Below, piece by piece: positions 42,605 through 51,002 of a stretch of DNA of 55,777 nucleotides; positions within the stretch are counted from its first letter, which is position 1; every line of letters begins with the position of its first letter. The stretch is taken from assembly GCA_945898055.1 (NCBI GenBank), contig CAMDGV010000027.1:1-55777 (forward strand). The letters run 5' to 3'. The translations under genes and the position numbers were made by a program. A model generated the notes under the pieces. It searched no databases and was not told where the DNA came from. It saw only the letters and a list, made by a program, of their open reading frames with translations. Source of the stretch: Akkermansia muciniphila (GTDB lineage: Bacteria > Verrucomicrobiota > Verrucomicrobiia > Limisphaerales > UBA9464).

Positions 42605-43879
42605 ATGAAAACCCTCGCCATCATCGGCACCGGCATCGCGGGTCTCGGCTGCGCACATTTTTTGCACAAGCGCTTCGACCTCACGCTCTACGAGCAGAAC
42701 AACTACGCGGGCGGGCACACGAACACGATCGTGGTTGGGGAGGAAGGGAGGGAGGTGCCGATCGACACCGGGTTTATGGTTTTCAATCACGTCACCTATC
42801 CGCATCTGACGCGCCTCTTCCGAGAGTTGAATGTCGAGACCTACCCGACAGAGATGTCCTTCAGCGTGCAGCACCGGCCGAGCGGGCTGGAATACAATGG
42901 CGGAAGTCTGAACCTGCTCTTCGGCCAACGGCGCAATCTGGTAAACCCGCGGCACTGGCGGATGCTTGCGCAGATCAACCGCTTCAACCGCGAGGCAGTG
43001 CCGGCCCTCAAAGACGCGCAGTTTGCCAACCACAGCCTGCGCGACTACGTGGTTGAGCGCGGCTATGGCGACGACATGCTGCACCGTTATCTCGCCCCCA
43101 TGAGCAGTGCGGTGTGGAGCACGCCGCCGGACAAAATGCTCAACTTTCCCGCAATGACGCTTCTCCGCTTCTGGCACAATCACGGATTCCTAGGGCTCGA
43201 TACGCAGCATCCGTGGTTCACGGTCACCGGCGGCGCCAAATCTTATGTCGCCAAGATCATCGCGCCATTTCGCGACCGAGTGCAGCTCGGAAGGAAAGCA
43301 GTGCGAGTGACGCGAGCGGAAGGTCGCGTAACGGTCAATTCGGCGGATGGAACGTCGCGTGATTTCGACAAAGTCATCCTCGCTTGTCACGGTGATCAAG
43401 CACTCAACTTGCTCGAACATCCGACGGCCATGGAGAGTCGCCTGCTCCGCGAGTTCCACTACCAAGCCAACGTGGCGACCCTGCATACCGACCCATCCTT
43501 CATGCCGAACACCCGACGTTGCTGGGCCGCATGGAACTACCGGCTCGATGGCAGCGACGACGGCGGAGTCCTCCCGACCACGCACTACTGGATGAACCGC
43601 CTCCAACGCCTCTCCGAGCGGCAGGATTATTTCGTCTCGCTCAATGCACACGAACGCATCGCGCCGGAAAAAATTTTGCGCCGGATCGACTACGAACATC
43701 CCCTCTTCAACCTCGCCGCCATCGCCGCGCAAAATGAACTGCCCGCCCTAAATCGCCTCTCGCCCGAACAATCCACCTACTACGCTGGCGCCTGGTTTAA
43801 ATATGGCTTCCACGAAGACGGCTTCGCCAGCGCCCTAGAATGCGCCCGGGCCGTGACTGGAGATCCGATCTGGTCATGA
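42605..43879 (+). CDS. FAD-dependent NAD(P)-binding oxidoreductase (COG2907 type)
   Basis: A 424-residue flavoprotein with the N-terminal dinucleotide fold IIGTGIAGLGCAHFL and the acidic strand end LYEQNNYAGGH. A long amine-oxidase-like body follows (EVPIDTGFMVFNHVTYPHLT, VTGGAKSYV, VILACHGDQAL), ending in YYAGAWFKYGFHEDGFASAL, a FAD-contact segment. This family is encoded next to DUF1365 and cyclopropane-synthase-like genes in many bacteria, with a proposed role in fatty-acid oxidation or furan-ring formation. Its stop overlaps the DUF1365 ATG (43876). It starts 15 bases after the desaturase remnant. Confidence 0.92.
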   Translation: MKTLAIIGTGIAGLGCAHFLHKRFDLTLYEQNNYAGGHTNTIVVGEEGREVPIDTGFMVFNHVTYPHLTRLFRELNVETYPTEMSFSVQHRPSGLEYNGGSLNLLFGQRRNLVNPRHWRMLAQINRFNREAVPALKDAQFANHSLRDYVVERGYGDDMLHRYLAPMSSAVWSTPPDKMLNFPAMTLLRFWHNHGFLGLDTQHPWFTVTGGAKSYVAKIIAPFRDRVQLGRKAVRVTRAEGRVTVNSADGTSRDFDKVILACHGDQALNLLEHPTAMESRLLREFHYQANVATLHTDPSFMPNTRRCWAAWNYRLDGSDDGGVLPTTHYWMNRLQRLSERQDYFVSLNAHERIAPEKILRRIDYEHPLFNLAAIAAQNELPALNRLSPEQSTYYAGAWFKYGFHEDGFASALECARAVTGDPIWS

Positions 43880-44673
43880 ACTCATGTCTCTACGAATGCA
43901 CCGTGATGCATCATCGGCTGGAGCCGAAGGAGAACCGTTTCCGTTACGGAATCTTCATGTTTGCCCTCGATCTCGATGAACTCGATGCGCTCGACGTGCG
44001 CGGATTCAGTCGCAATCGCTGGAACATCTATACCTTCCGCGACCGCGACCATCTCACGCTGCCCGGTCTGGAAACGGCGAGTCTCCGCGAGAATCTCAGC
44101 ACATGGCTGGCGAATCAGGGTGTCCACCTTCCTGCCGGAGGACGCGTCATGCTGGTCACTCTCCCGCGCGTGCTCGGCTATATCTTTAATCCCGTCTCCT
44201 TCTACTTTTGCTCCGACGCCACCGGCGCTCCGCTCTGCGCCGTTGTCGAGGTGGGGAATACCTTCCGCGAACTGAAGCCGTATCTCCTGCGCGCGCCAGA
44301 GGTCGATGGCCGCTTCCGCCTCGTCACGCCGAAGCACTTCTACGTCTCACCTTTCTCCGCGCTCGACCTCTGTTTCGACTTCAATCTGCGCGTCCCCGCC
44401 GAGACCCTCCACCTGCACATCGACGACCGCGCGGGCGAACGTCCCGTGCTGCTCAGCGCGCTCACCGGACGGCGCGCGCCGCTCACTTCCGCGCGATTAC
44501 TCTGGCTCACGTTCAAGTATCCCCTGATCACGCTCAAAGTGATCACGCTCATCCACTGGCACGCGCTGCTCCTCTGGCTGCGCCGCCTGCCGTGGCACCG
44601 CAAGTCCGCCCAAGCCGGACTCCAACGCGACGTCTTCCATCCGCATTCCTCCATCGCTCCAAAGATCCCATGA
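43876..44673 (+). CDS. DUF1365 family protein
   Basis: A 265-residue protein with hallmarks of DUF1365: SCLYECTVMHHRLEPKENRF at the start, MFALDLDEL, then LVTLPRVLGYIFNPVSFYFC and VVEVGNTFRE, and the LVTPKHFYVSPFSALDLCFD segment. No enzymatic role is established. The gene is a near-constant partner of cyclopropane-fatty-acid-synthase-like genes and the COG2907 oxidoreductase, so it probably acts on membrane lipids. The neighbours overlap by four bases on both sides (ATGA), giving tight cotranslation. The C-terminus has a hydrophobic helix that could touch the membrane. Confidence 0.92.
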   Translation: MNSCLYECTVMHHRLEPKENRFRYGIFMFALDLDELDALDVRGFSRNRWNIYTFRDRDHLTLPGLETASLRENLSTWLANQGVHLPAGGRVMLVTLPRVLGYIFNPVSFYFCSDATGAPLCAVVEVGNTFRELKPYLLRAPEVDGRFRLVTPKHFYVSPFSALDLCFDFNLRVPAETLHLHIDDRAGERPVLLSALTGRRAPLTSARLLWLTFKYPLITLKVITLIHWHALLLWLRRLPWHRKSAQAGLQRDVFHPHSSIAPKIP

Positions 44674-45962
44674 ATCACGGCCTCACCATTGCCGATCCGC
44701 TCCCGCAGACTCGCGCGAAAACCAGATCCGATCTCTATCAGCGCCTCGTGTTCGCCAGTTTTGCGAAGATGAAGGCAGGAGGCCTCCGGCTCGAACTGCC
44801 CGATGGTTCGTGCGTGCAATTCGGCACGCCAGACGCCGACGTGTGCGCGACGATTAGAGTGCTCAACCTGGCCTTCTTCCGGCGCTGCGTGCTCTTCGGC
44901 GACGTGGGTTTTGCGGAGAGTTACGTCGATGGAGACTGGGAAACGGATTCAATCGAGCGGGTCATTTCCTGGGCCATCCAGAACGTCGAAAAATCGCCGT
45001 CGATGAGCGGTTCAAAAGTGTGGACTGTCGGGCTGAATCTGCTGCGCTTCTATAACCGTGTGCAGCATCTGCTCCGACCGAACAACGAACGTAATGCCCG
45101 ACGCAATATCGCGGAACACTACGATCTCGGCAACGATTTCTACCGCCTGTGGCTCGACCCGACGATGACCTATTCGAGCGCCTATTTTACCGACGCCGGC
45201 GAATCGCTCGAGGCCGCGCAGACCGCGAAATACGATGCACTCTGCCGAAAGCTTCAACTCCGCTCGAGCGATCATGTGCTCGAGATCGGCAGCGGTTGGG
45301 GCGGCTTCGCCTGCCACGCGGTGAAGCGCTACGGCTGCCGTGTCACCACGGTCACGATCTCGCAGGCACAGCTCAAGTTTGCCCGCGAGCGCTTCGAGCG
45401 AGAAGGCGTCGCCGACCGCGTGGAGATTCGCTTGCAGGATTACCGGACGATCGAAGGCTCTTTCGACAAGATTGTTTCTATCGAGATGATGGAAGCGCTC
45501 GGCGATCGCTACCTCGCGACTTACTGCGCGAAGCTCCACCAGTTGCTCAAGCCCGACGGGCTCGTCGGCCTCCAATACATCACCGTGCCTGACTCGCGGC
45601 ACGCGGAGTTACGCCGCGGGGTGGACTTCATTCAAAAGCACATCTTTCCCGGATCGCTTGTGCTCAGTGTCGGCCGAGTCAACGAAACCCTGAATCGCAC
45701 CGGCGATCTCTTTCTGCATCACCTCGAAGACCTTGGTTCCAGTTACGCGAGGACGCTAAAGCTCTGGTGGCGGAGTTTCAATGCGCACCTCGACGGGGTC
45801 CGCGCGCTCGGCTACGACGAGCGTTTTGTTCGGAAGTGGAACTACTATCTCCAGTACTGCGAGGCCGCTTTTACGCGCCGCAATATCAGCGTCGTCCAGG
45901 CGATTTACACCCGCCCAAACAACTTTCATCTGAATACCCCAGCCGAAAAAATCTCCAGATGA
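44670..45962 (+). CDS. Cyclopropane-fatty-acyl-phospholipid synthase-like methyltransferase 1
   Basis: A 430-residue SAM-dependent methyltransferase. A Cfa-type N-terminal lipid-binding domain (RLELPDGSCVQFGTP, GDVGFAESYVDGDWETDSIE) precedes the catalytic fold with HYDLGNDFYRLWLDPTMTYS, the SAM motif VLEIGSGWGGFACHAV, the active-site region SIEMMEALG, and FIQKHIFPGSLV near the end. Cfa enzymes add a methylene from SAM across a phospholipid double bond at the inner membrane. The related UfaM branch adds a methyl group towards furan fatty acids. In the segment matching E. coli LLHTIG the His is Gln (VGLQYITV), so the product may not be a simple cyclopropane. It overlaps both neighbours by 4 bases. 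Confidence 0.92.
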   Translation: MNHGLTIADPLPQTRAKTRSDLYQRLVFASFAKMKAGGLRLELPDGSCVQFGTPDADVCATIRVLNLAFFRRCVLFGDVGFAESYVDGDWETDSIERVISWAIQNVEKSPSMSGSKVWTVGLNLLRFYNRVQHLLRPNNERNARRNIAEHYDLGNDFYRLWLDPTMTYSSAYFTDAGESLEAAQTAKYDALCRKLQLRSSDHVLEIGSGWGGFACHAVKRYGCRVTTVTISQAQLKFARERFEREGVADRVEIRLQDYRTIEGSFDKIVSIEMMEALGDRYLATYCAKLHQLLKPDGLVGLQYITVPDSRHAELRRGVDFIQKHIFPGSLVLSVGRVNETLNRTGDLFLHHLEDLGSSYARTLKLWWRSFNAHLDGVRALGYDERFVRKWNYYLQYCEAAFTRRNISVVQAIYTRPNNFHLNTPAEKISR

Positions 45963-46291
45963 TCCTGTTCCTGCGCATCGCCTTTATCTTCGTCCTCGTC
46001 GCGATGCTTGGCGTCACCAGTTGGGCGAGCTCGATCGTAGCCCTGTGGGAGACGCCGCGCGCGGTGGCCACTCATCCGTGGTTCATCGCCACGCTCTTCG
46101 ACACTTATTTCGCCTTTCTCACTTTCTACTGCTGGCTCGCTTACAAAGAAACGTCAACTCTCGCGCGGGGCGCTTGGCTGATCGCAATTCTTCTGCTCGG
46201 CAATATCGCGATGGCGATTTACATGCTGATCCAACTCTTCCGCCTGCCAACGCATGCGCGGATCGAGGAACTCCTGCTGCGTCGCAAATGA
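45959..46291 (+). CDS. DUF1475-like small membrane protein
   Basis: A 110-residue protein with three hydrophobic helices (about 5-29, 45-60 and 70-92). It has the feel of DUF1475, seen in WETPRAVATHPWFIATLFDT and YFAFLTFYCWLAYKE, with conserved Trp and Asp positions. The function is unknown. The family is known mainly from light- or stress-linked lipid clusters like this one. The ATG overlaps the stop of the cyclopropane-synthase-like gene, and its own stop overlaps the next ATG. Confidence 0.75.
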   Translation: MILFLRIAFIFVLVAMLGVTSWASSIVALWETPRAVATHPWFIATLFDTYFAFLTFYCWLAYKETSTLARGAWLIAILLLGNIAMAIYMLIQLFRLPTHARIEELLLRRK

Positions 46292-46797
46292 ACTCGCCCC
46301 CAGTGATGGAAGAGCAACCTGCGGCAGCACATCCGTCATTCTGGCAGCGGCGCGCGGTCACGCCGATTGTGGCACAGCTTCGACTAGGCATTACGCCGGA
46401 GAAGCTCGCGCTGACTCTCGCGCTCAGAGTCGGGTTGGGCATCTTTCCAATCCCCGGCCCCACCACGCTGCTTTGCGGACTCGCCGCCGTTTCCCTTCGG
46501 CTCAATCAGCCGGTGATTCAACTCGTGAATTACTTCACCTCTCCGCTGCAACTCGCGCTGATTATCCCGATCTATCGCGCCGGAGAAATTCTCTTTTTCC
46601 AGACGCCAGTCCCGCTTTCTATCCCACTCCTCTTCGAACGTTTCAAGGCCGACTTCGGCCTGTTTCTGCGCGACCCCGGGATGATAGCCGTTCAGGGCGT
46701 GGTCGCCTGGTGCCTTCTAGCATCACTGATCGTGCCGGTACTCTATTTCAGTTTTCGGGCTCCGCTCCGGACACTTGCCGGAAACCTCAAAGCTTAA
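46288..46797 (+). CDS. DUF2062-like membrane protein
   Basis: A 169-residue protein with a polar N-terminus and three or four hydrophobic helices (for example LRVGLGIFPIPGPTTLLCGL and a final AVQGVVAWCLLASLIVPVLY). The LGITPEKLALTLALRVGLGI and NYFTSPLQLALIIPIYRAGE pattern matches DUF2062 domains, which occur alone or fused to glycosyltransferases and have no assigned role. Here it is embedded in the lipid operon, overlapping its upstream neighbour by 4 bases and ending 4 bases before the next ATG. Confidence 0.72.
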   Translation: MNSPPVMEEQPAAAHPSFWQRRAVTPIVAQLRLGITPEKLALTLALRVGLGIFPIPGPTTLLCGLAAVSLRLNQPVIQLVNYFTSPLQLALIIPIYRAGEILFFQTPVPLSIPLLFERFKADFGLFLRDPGMIAVQGVVAWCLLASLIVPVLYFSFRAPLRTLAGNLKA

Positions 46798-46801
46798 CCC
46801 A

Positions 46802-47575
46802 ATGCTGACCCTCTTTCTCATCGCCCTCGGCATCGCTGCCACCTATTTTGCGGTCGCGTGGGCAGTCTGCGTGAAGATTAAGAACTACGGGTTTCTTGAT
46901 GTCGCGTGGTCTTACGGCATCGCGGTGCTCGCCCCAATTTACGCACTGATCGGTCCAGGCCATGCGCCGCGAACAGGGATCGCCACTGCCATTGGAGTCG
47001 CCTGGAGTTTACGGCTCGGCACTTTTATTCTCATCCGGGTGCTGAAGCATCACCCAGCCGAGGACGTGCGCTACGAGACGTTGCGTGCCCGCTGGCCGGG
47101 ACCCGGAATGTTCTTAGCCTTCTTCGAACTACAAGCCCTCGTCGTCGTCATCTTGTCGCTGCCATTTCTTTTCGCCGCTTTCAACCCGAGCCCGCTGAGG
47201 CTAATCGAATACGCGGGCCTGACCCTTTCCTTCCTCTCCCTCTGCGGGGAAACGCTCGCGGATTGGCAGATGAAGCAATTCAAGAGCAAACCGGCGAATC
47301 GTGGTCAGGTCTGCCAGTCCGGGCTCTGGCGTTTCTCAAGGCACCCGAATTACTTCTTTGAGGCGCTCATCTGGGTGGGCTTTGCGCTCTTTGCGCTCGG
47401 TTCGCCGCATGGATGGATCGCCCTGATTTGTCCGCTGATGATGCTCTATTTTCTGCTCAAAGTCACCGGCATCCCGTTGACCGAAGAGTATGCCATTAAA
47501 AGCAAGGGTGAGGCGTATCGCGAGTATCAGCGCACCACGAATGTGTTCATCCCCTGGTTCCGCAAGTCATCATGA
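46802..47575 (+). CDS. DUF1295 (steroid 5-alpha-reductase-like) membrane protein
   Basis: A 257-residue multi-pass membrane protein. The N-terminal helices contain [20 protein letters not shown]. The C-terminal domain has [20 protein letters not shown] and [20 protein letters not shown], the conserved end of DUF1295 and of the isoprenylcysteine/steroid reductase-like superfamily. RHPNYF is the family's NADPH/SAM-associated motif. It likely modifies lipids within the inner membrane, and the pairing with methyltransferases supports fatty-acid or lipid reduction. Its stop overlaps the next ATG (47572). Confidence 0.9.
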   Translation: MLTLFLIALGIAATYFAVAWAVCVKIKNYGFLDVAWSYGIAVLAPIYALIGPGHAPRTGIATAIGVAWSLRLGTFILIRVLKHHPAEDVRYETLRARWPGPGMFLAFFELQALVVVILSLPFLFAAFNPSPLRLIEYAGLTLSFLSLCGETLADWQMKQFKSKPANRGQVCQSGLWRFSRHPNYFFEALIWVGFALFALGSPHGWIALICPLMMLYFLLKVTGIPLTEEYAIKSKGEAYREYQRTTNVFIPWFRKSS

Positions 47576-48603
47576 TCCCTCTCGACCACCTCCTCGAAAC
47601 GAACGTCATTCCCGATCTCGTGATCCGTCTCGGCATCCGACGGCTCCTCACCAAAACGCTGCGTGACAAGAAGAAGCTCAACGTCGAAGCGGACCAGGCC
47701 GCGCTCTTGGCCCACGTGGCCGAGCTCAAACAAAGCCCGATCGCCGTCCAGACCCGTGACGCGAACGAGCAGCACTACGAAGTGCCGACGCGCTTCTACC
47801 AACTCTGCCTCGGCCGACGGTTAAAATACAGCTCCGCGCTGTGGGACGCCAATACGACAACTCTCGACGAAGCTGAGGAGAAGATGCTCGCTCTCACCTG
47901 CGTGCGTGCCGACCTCGCCCCCGGCCAGCGCATTCTCGAACTCGGCTGTGGCTGGGGCTCTCTCTCTCTCTGGATGGCAGAGAAGTTTCCGACCGCGCAG
48001 ATCACAGCTGTCTCCAATTCGCGCACGCAAAAGGCTCACATCGATGCCGAAGCCGCAAGGCGCGGATTTGCGAATCTCGAGATCATCACTTGTGACATGA
48101 ACGCCTTCGACATCGACCGCACCTTCGACCGCGTGGTCAGCGTCGAGATGTTCGAGCACATGAAGAACTACCAAGCACTGCTTGCGCAGGTCGCACGCTG
48201 GCTGAAGCCGGGCGGCAAGCTCTTCGTCCACATCTTCACCCATCGCAAGTTGGCCTATCACTACGAAGACAAAGGCCCGGATGACTGGATGACGCGATAC
48301 TTTTTCGCCGGTGGCCAGATGCCGAGCGACGATCTCCTGCTTTACTTCCAAGACGATCTGCGCATCGAGCAGCACTGGGGGGTGAGCGGTACGCATTACC
48401 AAAAGACCGCCGAGGCGTGGCTCAAAAATATGGACGCCAACCGGCAGGAAATCTGGCCTCTCTTCGAGGAGACTTACGGTGCGGACAAGACCCGGCGTTG
48501 GTGGGCTTACTGGCGAGTCTTTTTTATGTCCTGTGCCGAGCTGTGGGGCTACCGCGGCGGTGATGAGTGGCACGTCTCTCATTACCGTTTTCGACGACCT
48601 TGA
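47572..48603 (+). CDS. Cyclopropane-synthase-like SAM methyltransferase 2
   Basis: A 343-residue methyltransferase with a short N-terminal helical region and the Cfa/MMAS-like fold: [23 protein letters not shown] motif [20 protein letters not shown], and [20 protein letters not shown] with the FEH triplet, then [18 protein letters not shown]. It differs from the upstream paralog in having no large N-terminal lipid-binding domain and in keeping FEH and VHIF. Close relatives are cytoplasmic or membrane-surface enzymes of the coclaurine-methyltransferase/cyclopropane branch. Two different methyltransferases in one operon suggest two successive methylations or two substrates. It is the last gene of the tightly overlapping run; 144 bases separate it from the propeller gene. 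Confidence 0.9.
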   Translation: MIPLDHLLETNVIPDLVIRLGIRRLLTKTLRDKKKLNVEADQAALLAHVAELKQSPIAVQTRDANEQHYEVPTRFYQLCLGRRLKYSSALWDANTTTLDEAEEKMLALTCVRADLAPGQRILELGCGWGSLSLWMAEKFPTAQITAVSNSRTQKAHIDAEAARRGFANLEIITCDMNAFDIDRTFDRVVSVEMFEHMKNYQALLAQVARWLKPGGKLFVHIFTHRKLAYHYEDKGPDDWMTRYFFAGGQMPSDDLLLYFQDDLRIEQHWGVSGTHYQKTAEAWLKNMDANRQEIWPLFEETYGADKTRRWWAYWRVFFMSCAELWGYRGGDEWHVSHYRFRRP

Positions 48604-48747
48604 TCTCTGCTGAATCATGTCATCATCCATTGTTTTTCTGGTTTCGGGCGCAGCCATCCGGCCGAACATCCCCAAAACCCGCACGGCTCTGCACCAAGCC
48701 CAATCCAATCCGCAACCATTCGTCTCAGGCCATTAATCCACCTCTCC

Positions 48748-50025
48748 ATGAACCTAATCCACTTATTCCTTGCGACCACCTTGATCGGCGCGGCGCTTCT
48801 ACCAAACACCTCCTTGGCTGCCGAATCAGCCTGGCCCCAATGGCGCGGTCCAAACCGAGACGGACAATTCACGGGCCCGGCGTGGCCGGAGAAGCTCGAC
48901 ACGAATCATCTCCACCTCACCTGGCGCGTCGAACTGGGGCCGAGCTACTCCGGTCCCATCGTCTCAGGCGATCGCGTGTTCACCACCGAATCAAAGGAAA
49001 AGAAATTCGAGGTCGTCACCGCTCTCGATCGCACGACTGGCAAGGAACTCTGGCGTGCGCAGTGGGATGGTGCGATGACCGTGCCGTTCTTCGCCAAGGC
49101 GAACGGCGACTGGATTCGCGCCACGCCAGCTTGTGATGGCGAGAGTCTGTTCGTCGCCGGCATGCGCGACCTGCTGGTGTGCCTTGATGCGCAGACGGGG
49201 AAGGAGCGCTGGCGGTTTGACTTCGTGAAGAAGATGCAAGCGCCGGCACCTGATTTCGGCTTCATCTGCTCGCCTCTCGTGGATGGCGAGTTCGTTTACG
49301 CGCAGGCGGGAGCAAGCTTTGTGAAGCTGAACAAGCGCACTGGCGAACTAGTCTGGCGCTCGCTCATCGACAAGGGCGGCATGTGGGGCAGTGTCTTTTC
49401 GTCGCCGGTGTTTGCTGAACTCGCGGGCCGGCGGCAACTGGTCGCGCAAATGCGCGAAAAGCTTGCGGGCGTGGATCCGGCGGACGGCAAGGTGCTGTGG
49501 GAGCAACCCATTGAAGCCTTTCGTGGCATGAACATCCTCACCCCGGTCGCTGACAAGGACACGATCTTTACCAGTACCTACGGCGGCAAAACCATCGGTT
49601 TCAAAGTCGCGCAGGCCAACGGCAATTTCACCCTTACCGAGACATGGAAACATAAAGCGCAAGGCTACATGAGCACGCCAGTCGTCATCGACGGCGTCGC
49701 TTACAACCATCTCAAAAGCCAGCGCATTATGGCCATCGAAGTGGAGTCAGGACGCGAGCTTTGGACGAGCGATCAATCCTTTGGCAAATACATGAGCCTC
49801 GTGGCCCAAGGCGACCGCATCCTCGCGCTTGACCAGCGCGGACAGTTGTTCCTGTTCCGCGCGAACAAGCAAAAGTTCGAGCAGATCGACAAACGCAAAC
49901 TCACCGACGCCGAGACCTGGGCGCACCTCGCCAGCGCGGGCGATCAACTCTTTGTCCGCGAGCTGAACGCACTCACCGCCTACCAATGGCGGGGTCGTGA
50001 CTCCAAAGCTGCTTTGACTCCATGA
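48748..50025 (+). CDS. Secreted PQQ-type beta-propeller protein
   Basis: A 425-residue protein with a signal peptide (about 1-24) and, after WPQWRGPNRDGQF, a series of propeller blades with the PQQ-like WR and G-x-x-W repeats (RTTGKELWRAQWDG, AQTGKERWRFDFV, KRTGELVWRSLIDK, ADGKVLWEQPIEAF, VESGRELWTSDQS). The WPQWRGPNRDG opening is typical of the PQQ-like repeat proteins of Planctomycetes and Verrucomicrobia, many of which bind no PQQ. It is probably periplasmic. Its stop overlaps the ATG of the chimeric uvdE-tspO remnant (50022), so it sits inside the light-cluster operon. Confidence 0.88.
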   Translation: MNLIHLFLATTLIGAALLPNTSLAAESAWPQWRGPNRDGQFTGPAWPEKLDTNHLHLTWRVELGPSYSGPIVSGDRVFTTESKEKKFEVVTALDRTTGKELWRAQWDGAMTVPFFAKANGDWIRATPACDGESLFVAGMRDLLVCLDAQTGKERWRFDFVKKMQAPAPDFGFICSPLVDGEFVYAQAGASFVKLNKRTGELVWRSLIDKGGMWGSVFSSPVFAELAGRRQLVAQMREKLAGVDPADGKVLWEQPIEAFRGMNILTPVADKDTIFTSTYGGKTIGFKVAQANGNFTLTETWKHKAQGYMSTPVVIDGVAYNHLKSQRIMAIEVESGRELWTSDQSFGKYMSLVAQGDRILALDQRGQLFLFRANKQKFEQIDKRKLTDAETWAHLASAGDQLFVRELNALTAYQWRGRDSKAALTP

Positions 50026-50396
50026 GGTTAAGTTCACCACCTTCTCTCCGCCTCGGTCTCTGTTGCCAGTTCGCGGTTGAGCCCATCAAGTTCTGCACCA
50101 CGACGCCGGCGTTCCTGCGCAAGCTGGCGCGCATCGAACAGCTGCATCGTCTGTCTGAACTTTGTCTCGCCAATGCGGAAGCTCTGCTTGCTTCACTCCG
50201 CTCTTGCGCAGGGCACGGCATCAGCGGATTCCGCATCAATCGCCGGATTCTCACCCTCAAGACGCATCCCGTCGCCGCCTACGCTGTGACCGATCTTCCC
50301 GTGCATCGCTCCGCCGCGTGGCTTCTTGCTCCGTATCTGGCCTGGGGGAGCTTTGCTACGGTGCTGAACTTCACCCTCTGGCGACTGAACTCCTGA
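50022..50396 (+). pseudogene. In-frame chimera: UV-damage endonuclease N-terminus fused to TspO C-terminus
   Basis: A 124-residue open frame that joins two genes. Residues 8-83 (RLGLCCQFAVEPIKF, LSELCLANAEALLASLR, GHGISGFRI and TLKTHP) match the first quarter of UvdE/UvsE, a TIM-barrel endonuclease that nicks 5' to UV photoproducts. Residues about 97-124 (AAWLLAPYLAWGSFATVLNF then TLWRLNS) match the last transmembrane helix of TspO/MBR, a porphyrin-binding membrane protein. A deletion running from within uvdE to within tspO would give exactly this. Neither half can work: the endonuclease lacks most catalytic residues and TspO lacks four of five helices. The frame is open and translationally coupled to the gene before it, so a short product may still be made. 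Confidence 0.75.
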
Positions 50397-50411
50397 ACGG
50401 TCCCAACTCAA

Positions 50412-51002
50412 ATGACAATGCTCTCCGCAACTTCTCTCCACCCTCTCGCCGCGCTCCTCTGTGCGTGTCTTGCCATCACCCTGAAGGCTGACTCCGCCTC
50501 TAATAAAATGATCTTCGACTTCCAGGCGTCAACCAATTCCACGAAGTGGCAAGTCGTCAACGACGACGTGATGGGCGGCGTGTCCACCAGTCAGTTCCAA
50601 CTCCTCACGAACGGCGGCGCAATTTTCAGCGGAGTGGTCTCGCTGGAGAACAACGGCGGTTTCGCCTCGGTGCGCTCCAACCCCGTGCGGGAAAATCTCA
50701 GCGATACCAGCGCCTTCGCGCTCCGCGTGCGAGGTGATGGACGGCGTTACAAGTTCACCGTGCGCACCGAGGCGGGTTTCAACGCCCCGAATTATCAGGC
50801 CGAGTTCACCACGAAGCGCGGCGAGTGGGAAGAGCACCGTCTCGCCTTCAAAGATTTCATCCCGACCTTGCGCGGACGCGTGCTGACCGACCTGCCGCCC
50901 CTGATTCCTTCCAAAATCACTTCAGTGGGCCTCATCATCTCGGACAAACAAGCAGGACCGTTCCGGTTGGAGATGAGCTGGATCAAAGGGGTAACCCCGT
51001 GA
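50412..51002 (+). CDS. CIA30-domain protein (NADH:ubiquinone oxidoreductase intermediate-associated-like)
   Basis: A 196-residue protein with a weak signal-like N-terminus (LAALLCACLAI) and a CIA30 galactose-binding-like fold: WQVVNDDVMGGVSTSQFQLL, FSGVVSLENNGGFASVRSNP, FALRVRGDGRRYKFTVRTE and SVGLIISDKQAGPFRLEMSW. In mitochondria CIA30 (NDUFAF1) assists complex I assembly; bacterial versions are carbohydrate-binding-like and of unknown role, often near oxidoreductases. It lies 15 bases after the chimeric remnant, and its stop overlaps a GTG start for the next gene (50999), so it is cotranslated with it. Confidence 0.85.
   Translation: MTMLSATSLHPLAALLCACLAITLKADSASNKMIFDFQASTNSTKWQVVNDDVMGGVSTSQFQLLTNGGAIFSGVVSLENNGGFASVRSNPVRENLSDTSAFALRVRGDGRRYKFTVRTEAGFNAPNYQAEFTTKRGEWEEHRLAFKDFIPTLRGRVLTDLPPLIPSKITSVGLIISDKQAGPFRLEMSWIKGVTP

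Noticed and set aside
44208-44669. Long upstream extension of the Cfa-like frame over the DUF1365 gene
   Set aside because: Arg/Ala/Pro-rich shadow of the real DUF1365 frame; the ATG at 44670 with the ATGA overlap is the true start.
48618-48737. 39-codon frame MSSSIVFLVSGAAIRPN in the gap before the propeller gene
   Set aside because: No ribosome site, no family and low codon bias; probably chance.
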